Shown: one piece after another, positions 29,191 to 37,826 of the stretch
Position numbering within the stretch: position 1 is the stretch's first letter
Layout: every line of letters starts with the position of its first letter
Source: an uncultured Flavobacteriales bacterium
GTDB lineage: Bacteria; Bacteroidota; Bacteroidia; Flavobacteriales_G; Salibacteraceae
Assembly: GCA_913062955.1 (NCBI GenBank)
Contig: CAJXZP010000012.1
Coordinates: 1-64,000 of the forward strand
Direction of reading: 5' to 3'
DNA: 64,000 bases
The notes under the pieces: generated by a model
Seen by the model: the letters and a program-made list of their open reading frames with translations, nothing else
Database searches by the model: none
Told to the model about the DNA's origin: nothing
Position numbers and translations under genes: made by a program

Positions 29191-29757
29191 ATGGAGAATA
29201 TCAGAAAATACTTTGAACAATTTGTCGACCTAAATGATTATTTATGGGCCCTTTTTACGGACAAGCTTGAATACAAAGAGTATGGAAAGGGAGAGTCCAT
29301 TTTAAAACAAGGTGAAATTGAAAATTATGTAAATATATTAGAATCTGGTGCGGTGCGTCTTTTTGTACCCCACTCGGATAACGACATCACTTTTGGGTTT
29401 GCCTTTCAAGGACACTTTTTTAGTGCGTATGATTCCTTTGTTTACCGTAGTCCATGCGCCTATGAAATTGAAACATTAACCGAGGTTAAGCTTTGGCGGC
29501 TATCTCACCATGACCTAAACAACCTATTTGAGAACATAAGTGAAGGCAATTCCATCGGTCGAAAAATGGCCGAACAATTCTTCGTTGGGAAAATGAAGAG
29601 AGAGCTCAGTTTACTCACTAAAACTGCGGAACAACGGTATTATAGCTTATTCAAATACCAACCCAAATTGATTAAGGAAATACCTCTAAAATACATTGCA
29701 TCTTATATTGGAATTACCCCACAGGCACTTAGTCGAATTAGGTCACGCGTTAGTTAA
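29191..29757 (+). CDS. Crp/Fnr-family transcriptional regulator, copy 1
   Basis: 188 residues. The N-terminal part (about 1-115) is a cyclic-nucleotide-binding-like beta-roll (YGKGESILKQGEIENYVNIL, SGAVRLFVP, FGFAFQGHFFSAYDSFVY). The C-terminus has a compact helix-turn-helix (IPLKYIASYIGITPQALSRIRSRVS) of the type found in small Bacteroidota Crp-like regulators. The Arg/Glu pattern for cAMP binding is not evident, so the ligand is unknown. A paralogue follows 66 bases later. Confidence 0.85.
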   Translation: MENIRKYFEQFVDLNDYLWALFTDKLEYKEYGKGESILKQGEIENYVNILESGAVRLFVPHSDNDITFGFAFQGHFFSAYDSFVYRSPCAYEIETLTEVKLWRLSHHDLNNLFENISEGNSIGRKMAEQFFVGKMKRELSLLTKTAEQRYYSLFKYQPKLIKEIPLKYIASYIGITPQALSRIRSRVS

Positions 29758-29823
29758 CCTTCATTAAGCGATTTTACGTGGATACCGTTTCACCTTTGGA
29801 GGGCACCAATTAAGCTAAACAAG

Positions 29824-30393
29824 ATGGAAATTTTTAAAGAGTATTTCAAAGATGTTAAAGAGTTTGACACCACGCTTTTTGAAGCGTTTACCCAAAAATT
29901 AAAAAGAGTCGTATATCCTAAAAAAACCACCCTATTGGAAGTCGGTGAGATCGAGAATCACATCTGGTTTATTGAATCCGGAGATATTCGCTTTGTCATC
30001 CCTACATTTGAGGAAGATTTAACTTTTGGATTTGCTTTTGAAAATGAGTTTTTTAGTGCCTATGATTCCTACATCACAAAAACTCCGTGCGGGTATCAAT
30101 TAAGAACAATTTCGGAAACCGTCATTTATAAAATTCATCGAGATGATTTAAACGAATTGTACCGTACGTATCCAAATGGAGAGTACATTGGTCGTAAAAT
30201 GGCTGAAGCATCGTTTATTAGAAAAAAGAAGCGCGAAATGTCCTTACTTTTACAGAGTGCCGAAGAACGCTATTTGGAATTGTTTTCTTCAAAACCTGCC
30301 ATTATTAAAACGATGCCGCTAAAATATGTGGCTTCTTTTATAGGCGTAACCCCCCAAGCTTTAAGTAGAATTAGAGCACGGATTGTGGCTTAA
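29824..30393 (+). CDS. Crp/Fnr-family transcriptional regulator, copy 2
   Basis: 189 residues, colinear with the gene at 29191: YPKKTTLLEVGEIENHIWFI, SGDIRFVIP, FGFAFENEFFSAYDSYIT, and a C-terminal helix-turn-helix (MPLKYVASFIGVTPQALSRI). The recognition helix (TPQALSRIR) is the same in both copies, so they may bind similar DNA, while the sensory half has diverged. The start ATG at 29824 lies 66 bases after copy 1 and no terminator is seen between them. Tandem duplication is the simplest origin. Confidence 0.85.
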   Translation: MEIFKEYFKDVKEFDTTLFEAFTQKLKRVVYPKKTTLLEVGEIENHIWFIESGDIRFVIPTFEEDLTFGFAFENEFFSAYDSYITKTPCGYQLRTISETVIYKIHRDDLNELYRTYPNGEYIGRKMAEASFIRKKKREMSLLLQSAEERYLELFSSKPAIIKTMPLKYVASFIGVTPQALSRIRARIVA

Positions 30394-30467
30394 TCAAGCT
30401 GTAAACCAATCGTTAAAGAGAAAGAAATAATTGAAATTATATTCCTCCACCACACAAAAAATTTAAA

Positions 30468-31001
30468 ATGAGTTGTGCTTTTAAGAAATTCCGCAAACCT
30501 ACTTTCAATAGTCTTGTTTGGTTGATGCTTTTCGCTGTGATTAATTTAAATAGTGGATGTTCTTATCAATACAAAATAGTGGAACGACCCATAACCCCTA
30601 AAAACATTGGTAAGATAATAAACCCCAACCTATTTCTTATTCTCCATTACCATAACGAGACCTATCATCTAATTAATCCGGAGATTTTATCGAAGCAGGA
30701 AAGTATTGTTGGAATTATTGAATATCTCCCGGAAAACAGAAAAATATACAGGGTTTCTCAATCTGGAGTAAAAAACACATATTCCAAATCTTCCGGATTT
30801 ATGATGCCCTATAAGGAAGTGCATATTTATATAAACGAGCCTATAATTGATAACGTTACCCATATCACTATTCCCTTTGATCAAATTTTAAAACTCGATC
30901 ATTATAAAGGTGCAAATTCTGGCAAAACTACGGCTGGATTTGTGGGTGTTGCGATAGGTGCAGGCCTGGTTTTTGTCGCTGTTTTTATTAGTAGGTTTTA
31001 G
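30468..31001 (+). CDS. Small lipoprotein with C-terminal membrane segment
   Basis: 177 residues. The N-terminus has a basic stretch, a hydrophobic core (LVWLMLFAVINLNSG) and a lipobox Cys at residue 31. Mature residues contain short beta strands (IVGIIEYLPENRKIYRVS, MPYKEVHIYINEPII). A Gly-rich hydrophobic helix lies at 157-174 (GFVGVAIGAGLVFVAVFI). I recognise no family. It lies 74 bases after the second Crp-like gene and upstream of the decayed lipoprotein cluster. Confidence 0.65.
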   Translation: MSCAFKKFRKPTFNSLVWLMLFAVINLNSGCSYQYKIVERPITPKNIGKIINPNLFLILHYHNETYHLINPEILSKQESIVGIIEYLPENRKIYRVSQSGVKNTYSKSSGFMMPYKEVHIYINEPIIDNVTHITIPFDQILKLDHYKGANSGKTTAGFVGVAIGAGLVFVAVFISRF

Positions 31002-31046
31002 GATAGGTACTAAAAAATACAATACTAACATTTTGCCATTTTTTTC

Positions 31047-31219
31047 CTTAACCCGAGTTCCTGGTGTAAAACAAACAAATAGGGGAGTTTTGACTAAACC
31101 AAAACACCATGATGCCGTTAATAAAACGAGTACTATTTTCGTTTATTACCCTCTATTTTTTAGGATCTTGTACCGTACAAAAACGAAGATATAATTCCGG
31201 GTATTACATTACTTGGCTC
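31047..31219 (+). repeat. Direct repeat, copy 1 (upstream region plus lipoprotein leader)
   Basis: Matches 31565-31737 with an offset of 518 bases and only scattered mismatches. It covers about 60 bases of untranslated upstream sequence and about 110 bases coding for the lipoprotein signal and the QKRRYNSGY motif. The conserved upstream part suggests the whole expression unit was duplicated. Confidence 0.8.
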
Positions 31220-31445
31220 CATTCCCACAACCTCCGTCTTCAAAAAAGGAAAGCTGATAGTGATCCGTGCAGAGGCCGGAATGTTGGGCTTCCTTTTTTT
31301 AGCTTTTGGCATGTTCCTTATTGTCTTTGGACTTAAATTACTTAAAACCGCCTTAGACTTGTTTATTGCTAAAAGAAACGATCTAAAACGAAATACTAAT
31401 TTAAATCAATCATCCACTATCAATTCATCAGATAGCCAGAAATAA
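31109..31445 (+). pseudogene. Broken small-lipoprotein gene (frameshifted copy)
   Basis: The leader from 31109 (MPLIKRVLFSFITLYFLGSC then TVQKRRYNSGYYITW) is nearly identical to the intact copy at 31627. After ITW the frame runs into unrelated residues and stops at 31336. In another frame the sequence from about 31221 to 31445 reads as a plausible membrane protein end (FKKGKLIVIRAEAGMLGFLF, LAFGMFLIVFGLKLLKT). The simplest reading is a leader joined out of frame to a different body, or a frameshift within one gene. It could also be two small genes. The upstream repeat is intact, so it may still be transcribed. Confidence 0.6.
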
Positions 31446-31564
31446 TCTAGGCTTTTCAATCCTGTTTATTTACCCATTTGTTCTAAAACAAAACTGGAAA
31501 TAGTAGTCGCAGTTTTTTGCAATACACCCCATTTGAATTTATTTCCTTGATGCATGGTGCTTTT

Positions 31565-31737
31565 CTTAACCCGAGTTCATGGTGTAAAACAAACAAATAG
31601 GGGAGTTTTGAATAAACCAAAACACCATGAAACAGTTAATAAAATTAGTGCTATTTTCGTTTATTACCCTCTATTTTTTAGGATCTTGTACCGTACAAAA
31701 ACGAAGATATAATTCCGGGTATCATATTACTTGGCAC
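31565..31737 (+). repeat. Direct repeat, copy 2
   Basis: Partner of 31047-31219, 518 bases downstream, ending soon after the codons for the ITW motif of the intact lipoprotein gene. A third, shorter remnant (about 45 bases around the KRRYNSGY codons) is at 32570-32615. Confidence 0.8.
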
Positions 31738-32343
31738 CATAAAAACAAATCCAATTTCGCTCATAATAGCCCCAACCCAAACCTATCCACTCATCGTACA
31801 AAAACTCATCGTAAGTCTATTAAAACATCCCAATTGATAGAAAAAATAAACTTAAACGCTTTCACTAAAAATTTCCCTACTACACAGTTCACCATTGCAA
31901 ATGAACCCGATAGAAAAAAAACCTCTGTGGATAACAGGGATATAGAAATGGATCTGGGCTTGTCGTATCACCAACCAACATTAGACACTCAGGAAGTACT
32001 TACCCCATGGGAGAGTGATCATAACTATTACGTAAATAAACATGGAAAAAAGGTAAAGTACCACCGTACGCTTCGTTTAACTTTAATTATCGGAGGAGTA
32101 ATACTCCTTTTATTAGGAGTAGTATTAGCGACCCTCATTTTAATACCCTTGGGCCTATCAGTTCTCATGACAGGGTTATTTCTGCGACATCCCAAAAAAG
32201 GGAACCATAATTTAACCTCCAAGCAACAGAAAAAGGCAAAAACCGATAGAAGGGTCATCGCAGTTATATTGACGATAATAGGTCTTGGTATATTATTTCT
32301 ATTAGGGATTATCATTTTAATTTCATTGTTTTTTATGTTCTAA
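31627..32343 (+). CDS. Small lipoprotein with C-terminal membrane helices (intact copy)
   Basis: 238 residues. Lipoprotein signal with Cys21 (LVLFSFITLYFLGSC), followed by QKRRYNSGYHITWHHK; a motif of this shape recurs in short Bacteroidota lipoproteins. A polar middle part contains LSYHQPTLDTQEVLTPWESD, and the C-terminus has two hydrophobic regions (about 149-185 and 212-238) separated by a basic stretch. The partial copy at 32663 shares the body (YHQPSLDTQAILT, DKNGKKKRYRKKLRNTLII). Function unknown; probably anchored in a membrane by both lipid and helices. Confidence 0.7.
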   Translation: MKQLIKLVLFSFITLYFLGSCTVQKRRYNSGYHITWHHKNKSNFAHNSPNPNLSTHRTKTHRKSIKTSQLIEKINLNAFTKNFPTTQFTIANEPDRKKTSVDNRDIEMDLGLSYHQPTLDTQEVLTPWESDHNYYVNKHGKKVKYHRTLRLTLIIGGVILLLLGVVLATLILIPLGLSVLMTGLFLRHPKKGNHNLTSKQQKKAKTDRRVIAVILTIIGLGILFLLGIIILISLFFMF

Positions 32344-32662
32344 AAAGCACCAATAAAATATATTTATGTATGCCTCCCTTTTTATTTCCTATTACCAAAG
32401 CGTCTATGAGGTCCATATAATCTATCTTTAATAGTTCGGCTTTTCATGTTAATCACATCAAAATGAGATCATTTAAAGATTTTTCAAGCTTATCACTCTT
32501 TCGGTTTTTTTTTTGAAAACAACTGGTAGTTTTCTGATTGTTGCCATAATTTTTAGTTAGTGCACCCTAGAAAAACGAAGATATAATTCCGGGTATCCTA
32601 TTACTTGGCACCCGCATAAAAGTTCAAAGTTAGCCACCAAAAAAACCAAAACCACAAAACAC
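32344..32662 (+). other. Degenerate 5' end of the third lipoprotein copy
   Basis: No intact gene. A possible old start ATG lies at 32463 (RSFKDFSSLSLFRFFF), with a stop at 32514 just at the end of a T10 run (32505-32514). One extra T would join this frame to the downstream one (LKTTGSFLIVAIIFS), which then meets TAG at 32558-32560 immediately before the lipobox Cys codon and continues CTLEKRRYNSGYPITWH into the open frame at 32663. So two lesions separate a recognisable leader from the body. Confidence 0.6.
32505..32514 (+). repeat. T10 homopolymer tract
   Basis: Ten consecutive T inside the degenerate leader of the third lipoprotein copy. A +1 change here restores one part of the frame. Confidence 0.8.
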
Positions 32663-33181
32663 TTGCCCCAAGTTGCAGCTATTAAAGCCATTGAATTTCC
32701 TCCTCTGGAGGAGAAAATAAACTTCCATAAATTTTCACTGCGGTACCCTAGCTCTCAATTTCCCAATGCGCATGAAATAAAATCAAGTAAAATACCCAAA
32801 GCGTATTTTACAACGGCCTTGGATATACCGTACCACCAACCCAGCTTGGACACACAGGCCATATTAACCCAAGCAAAAATAGATAAAAACTATTTTATCG
32901 ATAAAAACGGGAAGAAGAAAAGGTACCGGAAAAAATTACGAAATACCCTCATCATAAGTGGCGCTATTCTTTCTTTATTTTATATGGGAATCCCAGTACT
33001 ACTAACAGGATTACTTCTTCCTCATCCAAACCGTAAATCAAAAGTTGTATATCCCTACCAGGATATTAAAATGACTAAAAAAGACAAAGGATTCCTTGGC
33101 ATAGCCCTCCGTGTTTTAATCATTCTTCTCCTTATTTTCTCATTTTTTGCGCTAATGGCATTGATCCTCTCCGGGTTTTAA
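32663..33181 (+). CDS. Truncated paralogue of the small lipoprotein (body only)
   Basis: 172 residues from a TTG at 32663; no ATG is available near the start. The body matches the intact copy at 31627: EKINFHKFSLRYPSSQFPNA, then YHQPSLDTQAILTQAKID and a basic stretch (KNGKKKRYRKKLRNTLII), then two hydrophobic regions (IISGAILSLFYMGIPVLLTG and LGIALRVLIILLLIFSFF). The signal peptide and lipobox lie upstream in the same frame as the remnant but are cut off by a TAG at 32558. It is therefore either a pseudogene or a protein now made without its lipid anchor from an internal start. Confidence 0.5.
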   Translation: MPQVAAIKAIEFPPLEEKINFHKFSLRYPSSQFPNAHEIKSSKIPKAYFTTALDIPYHQPSLDTQAILTQAKIDKNYFIDKNGKKKRYRKKLRNTLIISGAILSLFYMGIPVLLTGLLLPHPNRKSKVVYPYQDIKMTKKDKGFLGIALRVLIILLLIFSFFALMALILSGF

Positions 33182-33282
33182 CAGACCTGTGCTCCTCAAA
33201 ACAGCTCTATTTAGAATGATTCTAAATTAAATTCAGGATTCGTTAAGTACAGTCATAAAACTGTCTGAAATTACGAATTGAC

Positions 33283-33290
33283 TACATTTG
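33283..33290 (+). promoter_or_regulatory. Candidate -7 box of the sdhCAB promoter
   Basis: TACATTTG (followed by CGG) matches TAnnTTTG exactly and sits 33 bases before the ATG at 33324. The -33 element is not clear. Confidence 0.45.
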
Positions 33291-33323
33291 CGGAATATAT
33301 TTTTAAACTAAAATGTTTTCAAA

Positions 33324-34007
33324 ATGAGTCCTCTTAAAGGTTTTTTTAATTCGTCAGTCGCACGAAAATTTTGGATGGCAATTACCGGGTTATTCCTAGT
33401 TACCTTCCTATTAGTTCACTTGGCTGTCAACCTAGTGATGTTTGCGGGTCAAGACGCATTCAATTTGGCTACCCACTTTATGGCAACCAATCCATTAATT
33501 CAAGTCATGCAGTACGTTTTGGCAGCTGGATTTATTGTTCATATTTGGATGGGAATCAAATTAACGTTGCAAAACAGAGCGGCTCGTCCGATTAAATATG
33601 CGTACGAAAATGCAGCTGCAAGTTCTACTTGGGCTTCTAGAAACATGATTTATTCAGGAGGATTAGTTTTAGTTTTTCTAGTTATCCATATGCGTAACTT
33701 CTTTTACCATATGAAGTTTACAGAAAATGTAGGTACTTACAACTTAGATGGCGTGGTGATGCATAATGATTTTGAATTAGTGACGGGATTATTCGGTATC
33801 TGGTATTACGTTGTGATTTACGTTTTGGCATTTATTGCTCTAGGTCTTCATTTAAACCACGGATTCCAATCTGCCTTCCAATCTGCGGGATGGAAAAACA
33901 GCAATTGGAAAGGTTTAATGCAAACCATGGGAACTGCATTCAGTGCCATTATCGCGGTAGGGTTTTCAGCAATCGCTATCTATTTTTTCTTTAATCCAGC
34001 TCAATAA
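33324..34007 (+). CDS. sdhC: Succinate dehydrogenase cytochrome b subunit
   Basis: 227 residues, the single membrane anchor of a Bacteroidota-type succinate:quinone oxidoreductase. About five membrane helices are seen (for example FWMAITGLFLVTFLLVHLAV, LAAGFIVHIWMGIKL, GGLVLVFLVIHMRNFF, VIYVLAFIALGLHLNHGF, FSAIIAVGFSAIAIYFFF). His residues inside helices (HLAVN, VHIWMG, VIHMRN, LHLNHG) are the likely ligands of two b hemes, as in other single-subunit anchors. It is first in the sdhCAB operon, 7 bases before sdhA. Confidence 0.93.
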   Translation: MSPLKGFFNSSVARKFWMAITGLFLVTFLLVHLAVNLVMFAGQDAFNLATHFMATNPLIQVMQYVLAAGFIVHIWMGIKLTLQNRAARPIKYAYENAAASSTWASRNMIYSGGLVLVFLVIHMRNFFYHMKFTENVGTYNLDGVVMHNDFELVTGLFGIWYYVVIYVLAFIALGLHLNHGFQSAFQSAGWKNSNWKGLMQTMGTAFSAIIAVGFSAIAIYFFFNPAQ

Positions 34008-34014
34008 TTAGACT

Positions 34015-36018
34015 ATGTCAAAGTTAGATTCAAAAATTCCAGCAGGTCCAATTAAGGATAAATGGACCAATCATAAGAATAACATTAACCTGGTTAATCC
34101 AGCTAACAAAAGATTAATTGATGTAATCGTTGTAGGTACTGGTTTAGCAGGTGGTGCTGCAGCTGCTTCTTTAGCAGAGATGGGCTACAATGTAAAAGCA
34201 TTTGCTTATCAAGATTCTCCTAGACGTGCGCATTCAATTGCGGCTCAAGGAGGTATTAACGCAGCAAAAAATTACCAAAATGATGGTGATTCAACGTACC
34301 GTCTTTTTTACGATACCGTAAAAGGGGGCGATTACCGTGCACGTGAAGCAAACGTGTATCGTTTAGCAGAGGTTTCGGCTTCTATTATCGATCAATGTGT
34401 TGCTCAAGGAGTTCCTTTTGCACGTGATTATGGAGGTCTTTTAGATAACCGTTCTTTTGGTGGTGTATTGGTATCTCGTACCTTTTACGCTAAAGGTCAA
34501 ACCGGTCAGCAACTTTTATTAGGTGCTTATTCTGCGATGAACCGTCAAATTGCAAAAGGTAAAATTGCCATGTACAATCGTCATGAAATGTTAGACGTTG
34601 TTTTAGTAGATGGAAAAGCAAGAGGAATTATTGCCCGTGATTTGATCACTGGTAAAATTGAACGTCATTCGGCTCACGCTGTTGTTATTGCTACTGGAGG
34701 TTACGGAAATGTATTTTTCTTATCTACCAATGCCATGGGTTCTAACGTAACTGCAGCTTGGAAGATTCATAAAAAGGGAGCTTATTTTGCGAACCCTTGT
34801 TACACACAAATTCATCCTACCTGTATTCCTAGATCTGGAGATCACCAATCGAAGTTAACTTTGATGTCGGAATCGCTACGTAACGATGGTAGAATTTGGG
34901 TTCCTAAGCATATGAAAGATGTGGAGGCTATCCGTAAAGGAACTTTAAAACCTACGCAACTTGCGGAAGGGGATAGAGATTATTACTTAGAAAGAAGGTA
35001 TCCTGCCTTTGGTAACTTGGTACCTCGTGATGTAGCTTCAAGAGCAGCGAAAGAACGTTGTGATGCGGGTTACGGTGTGAATGCAACCGGAGAAGCGGTG
35101 TATTTAGATTTTGCAGCGGCATACGTTCGTTATGGAAAAGAGAAAGCGCATATTACAGGACTTCACAATCCATCGGATGAGAAAATATTAGAATTAGGTA
35201 GAGCAGTTATCGAATCAAAATACGGTAACCTTTTCCAAATGTATGAGAAGATTGTAGACGAGAATCCATACATGACCCCCATGATGATTTACCCAGCGGT
35301 ACATTACACCATGGGTGGTATTTGGGTGGATTACAACTTACAAACAACTATTCCTGGTTGTTACGCGGCTGGAGAGGCTAACTTCTCTGATCATGGAGCA
35401 AACAGATTGGGAGCTTCTGCATTGATGCAAGGTTTAGCGGATGGTTATTTCGTTTTACCATACACTATTGGTGATTATTTAGCGAATGAAATTCGTACTG
35501 GAGCTATCCCAACCGATTCTCCAGAATTTGATGCTGCGGAGAAAAATGTTACGGATACCATCACTAAAATGATGAACATTAAAGGAACTAAATCTGTGGA
35601 TCATTTCCACAAACGTTTAGGAAAAATAATGTGGAACAACGTAGGTATGGCTCGTAACATAAAAGGGTTGAAAGAAGCCATGGCTGAGATCCAACAAATT
35701 CGTAAAGAATTTTGGAGTGATCTTAGAATCCCTGGTACCGCAAATAGCATGAACGCAGAATTAGAAAAAGCAGGAAGAGTGGCTGATTTCTTAGAGTTAG
35801 GTGAGTTGTTTGCAAAAGATGCTTTAGATCGTAATGAGTCATGTGGAGGTCACTTCCGTGAAGAGTCTCAAACCGAAGAAGGGGAGGCACTACGTAATGA
35901 TAACGATTACGCATATGTTTCTGCATGGGAATATAAAGGGGAGCCAGCGGATGCAATTCTTCATAAAGAAGAGTTGACTTTCAATGATATCGAATTAAAA
36001 CAAAGAAGTTATAAATAA
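34015..36018 (+). CDS. sdhA: Succinate dehydrogenase flavoprotein subunit
   Basis: 667 residues. Oxidises succinate to fumarate, passing electrons to SdhB. The dinucleotide-binding motif is [19 protein letters not shown] (about 39-57). [16 protein letters not shown] near 74 carries the His that binds FAD covalently in this family. The active-site region shows [17 protein letters not shown] and [12 protein letters not shown], followed by [20 protein letters not shown] with the catalytic Arg. Near the C-terminus are [17 protein letters not shown] and [11 protein letters not shown]. It lies between sdhC and sdhB. The same fold serves fumarate reductase, so the direction cannot be proved from sequence, but the set is what aerobic Bacteroidota use as complex II. 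Confidence 0.95.
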   Translation: MSKLDSKIPAGPIKDKWTNHKNNINLVNPANKRLIDVIVVGTGLAGGAAAASLAEMGYNVKAFAYQDSPRRAHSIAAQGGINAAKNYQNDGDSTYRLFYDTVKGGDYRAREANVYRLAEVSASIIDQCVAQGVPFARDYGGLLDNRSFGGVLVSRTFYAKGQTGQQLLLGAYSAMNRQIAKGKIAMYNRHEMLDVVLVDGKARGIIARDLITGKIERHSAHAVVIATGGYGNVFFLSTNAMGSNVTAAWKIHKKGAYFANPCYTQIHPTCIPRSGDHQSKLTLMSESLRNDGRIWVPKHMKDVEAIRKGTLKPTQLAEGDRDYYLERRYPAFGNLVPRDVASRAAKERCDAGYGVNATGEAVYLDFAAAYVRYGKEKAHITGLHNPSDEKILELGRAVIESKYGNLFQMYEKIVDENPYMTPMMIYPAVHYTMGGIWVDYNLQTTIPGCYAAGEANFSDHGANRLGASALMQGLADGYFVLPYTIGDYLANEIRTGAIPTDSPEFDAAEKNVTDTITKMMNIKGTKSVDHFHKRLGKIMWNNVGMARNIKGLKEAMAEIQQIRKEFWSDLRIPGTANSMNAELEKAGRVADFLELGELFAKDALDRNESCGGHFREESQTEEGEALRNDNDYAYVSAWEYKGEPADAILHKEELTFNDIELKQRSYK

Positions 36019-36046
36019 GCCTCTCTAGAGGATAAAATCATAGATT

Positions 36047-36811
36047 ATGTCAAGCAATAACGATATGAACTTATTACTGAAAATTTGGCGTCAACCAGAT
36101 GCACAAACGAAAGGTGAGTTAGTAGATTACAATGTTACTGGTATTTCACCTGACTCTTCTTTTCTAGAGATGTTGGATGTATTGAACGAACAGTTAGTCA
36201 CCAAAGGAGAAGATCCTGTGGTATTTGATCATGATTGCCGAGAAGGTATTTGTGGCATGTGTTCTTTATTCATTAACGGTGAAGCACATGGACCTGGTAA
36301 ATCAATTACTACCTGTCAATTACACATGCGTTCGTTTAAGGATGGAGACACTATTTACATAGAGCCATTTAGAGCTACTGCAATGCCTGTAATTAAAGAT
36401 TTAGTAGTAGATCGTACAAGCATGGAGAAGATCCAACAAGCGGGTGGATATGTGTCTATAAACACTTCCGGTAATACGCAAGACGCAAACGCACTTCCTA
36501 TTCCAAAGGCAGATGCAGATGCGGCATTTGATGCAGCGACTTGTATTGGTTGTGGCGCATGTATCGCTACCTGTAAAAATGCTTCCGCTATGTTATTCCT
36601 TTCGGCTAAGGTTTCTCAGTTTGCTTTGTTACCCCAAGGTAAGGTTGAAGGCGCTGAACGTGTTAAAAATATGGTGAGAGTAATGGATGAAGAAGGTTTT
36701 GGTAACTGTACCAATACCGGAGCATGCGAAGTAGAATGTCCTAAAGGAATTTCTTTAGACAACATTGCAAGAATGAACAGAGAATACTTATCGGCTTCTT
36801 TAGCAGATTAA
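36047..36811 (+). CDS. sdhB: Succinate dehydrogenase iron-sulfur subunit
   Basis: 254 residues. Carries electrons from FAD to the quinone. The N-terminal ferredoxin-like part has the [2Fe-2S] ligands CREGICGMC and the later Cys in ITTCQLHM. The C-terminal part has [17 protein letters not shown] for the [4Fe-4S] cluster and [15 protein letters not shown] contributing [3Fe-4S] and remaining ligands. All the expected Cys are present. It is the last gene of the operon, 28 bases after sdhA, with a terminator 19 bases past its stop. Confidence 0.95.
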   Translation: MSSNNDMNLLLKIWRQPDAQTKGELVDYNVTGISPDSSFLEMLDVLNEQLVTKGEDPVVFDHDCREGICGMCSLFINGEAHGPGKSITTCQLHMRSFKDGDTIYIEPFRATAMPVIKDLVVDRTSMEKIQQAGGYVSINTSGNTQDANALPIPKADADAAFDAATCIGCGACIATCKNASAMLFLSAKVSQFALLPQGKVEGAERVKNMVRVMDEEGFGNCTNTGACEVECPKGISLDNIARMNREYLSASLAD

Positions 36812-36830
36812 GGAATAGTATAAAATTGAG

Positions 36831-36863
36831 AAAGCCTGATTCGCAAGAGTCAGGCTTTTTTTA
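36831..36863 (+). terminator. Terminator of the sdhCAB operon
   Basis: Nine-base-pair stem (36831-36839 with 36850-36858), ten-base loop and a following T run. It may also help end the convergent minus-strand gene stopping at 36883. Confidence 0.85.
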
Positions 36864-36882
36864 TGTGAAATTTTTAGGTGAA

Positions 36883-37455
36883 TTAAGACATTTCCCTTGG
36901 AAGCGCCCATTTCGGAACTGGTAAATCATATGTCATCACTAAATCTTCAAAGCTGTGTGTATCCATACGTCCGGTGAATTTTTGGTTATCTCCATAGTAT
37001 TTCATCAATAAAGAATAATGGTGTTTTAACCCCTTCGTTGAATTTAAGGTGTCAAAATACCACATACCACTAAACTCCATCTTGACCTCCGACTCATCCT
37101 GAAATTGAATAATCAGATGCAACCTAACTCCCTCATAAACCAATAGTATCTTTTCAACCTTTTCCCAATAATATTTTAAATGCTCCTCCTTAGAACTTGC
37201 AATAGTCACCCCCTCCTGATCCATACTAAAATAACGAAAGGGGCGAAGAACTCTCCGGGATTCAATAAGGACTACAAAAACCAACATCACTCCTAGAAGG
37301 GCGCAAATTATTACCGGCCAGCCCATGGGTTTATCCAATTCTGTATCCATATAATTCCCTACATAAAGAACAAGAAAAATTCCTATCATCCAAATAGGGA
37401 TTTGCAACAATCGAAAATACCCCCCAGGTTCCAGCTGTACTTTTATTTTATTCAT
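36883..37455 (-). CDS. Small membrane protein with a PH-like soluble part
   Basis: 190 residues. Two hydrophobic segments near the N-terminus (about 17-34, IPIWMIGIFLVLYVG, and 45-63, WPVIICALLGVMLVFVVLI) precede a soluble part with alternating strands (FRYFSMDQEGVTIAS, YYWEKVEKILLVYEGVRLHL, SEVKMEFSGMWYF). This arrangement resembles the YcxB-like / bacterial PH-domain membrane proteins, but the match is by shape only. It is convergent with sdhB. No partner gene is nearby on its strand. Confidence 0.6.
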   Translation of the reverse strand: MNKIKVQLEPGGYFRLLQIPIWMIGIFLVLYVGNYMDTELDKPMGWPVIICALLGVMLVFVVLIESRRVLRPFRYFSMDQEGVTIASSKEEHLKYYWEKVEKILLVYEGVRLHLIIQFQDESEVKMEFSGMWYFDTLNSTKGLKHHYSLLMKYYGDNQKFTGRMDTHSFEDLVMTYDLPVPKWALPREMS

Positions 37456-37826
37456 CTATTCAAACCTTAATTCTCAGCCATCTATTTATCCATCTCCTTT
37501 GGGTGACAATTACTTTTAAAATCATCTAGCCACAGACTCCCCTTACCCACTTACATCGTGCTACGGTTTGTTTCCAATCCCTAGTAACTCCAAAACAACA
37601 CACCTGCCTGCAAAATAGATAAAGTTTCACTTTTTATACTCACGTTAATCTCCGCTTCTTTAGTTGACTTAGTATATTAATGAAAACCCATCTGTTATCA
37701 ACAGCTTAGGTTTTTTTGTGAAATGCACCCACTCAATTACCCATCCTACCACTTAACAACTCCCCATTCATAAAACCAACTTATTCCACCGTTTACACGT
37801 TTTCTCTTCAAACAAACAAAAAATTT
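37456..37826. other. Intergenic region, nothing recognised
   Basis: 371 bases between divergent genes (the small membrane protein and a T9SS cargo). It must hold both promoters. I saw no clear TTTG / TAnnTTTG pair, hairpin or RNA gene. Confidence 0.5.

Noticed and set aside
34015-36811. Fumarate reductase instead of succinate dehydrogenase
   Set aside because: The two cannot be separated by motifs alone; with a single cytochrome b subunit and the usual Bacteroidota operon order, succinate dehydrogenase is the more likely name, so the alternative is only noted.
37456-37826. Possible small RNA or riboswitch in the long gap before the T9SS gene
   Set aside because: No stable hairpin with a T run, no known riboswitch core and no promoter pair could be seen.
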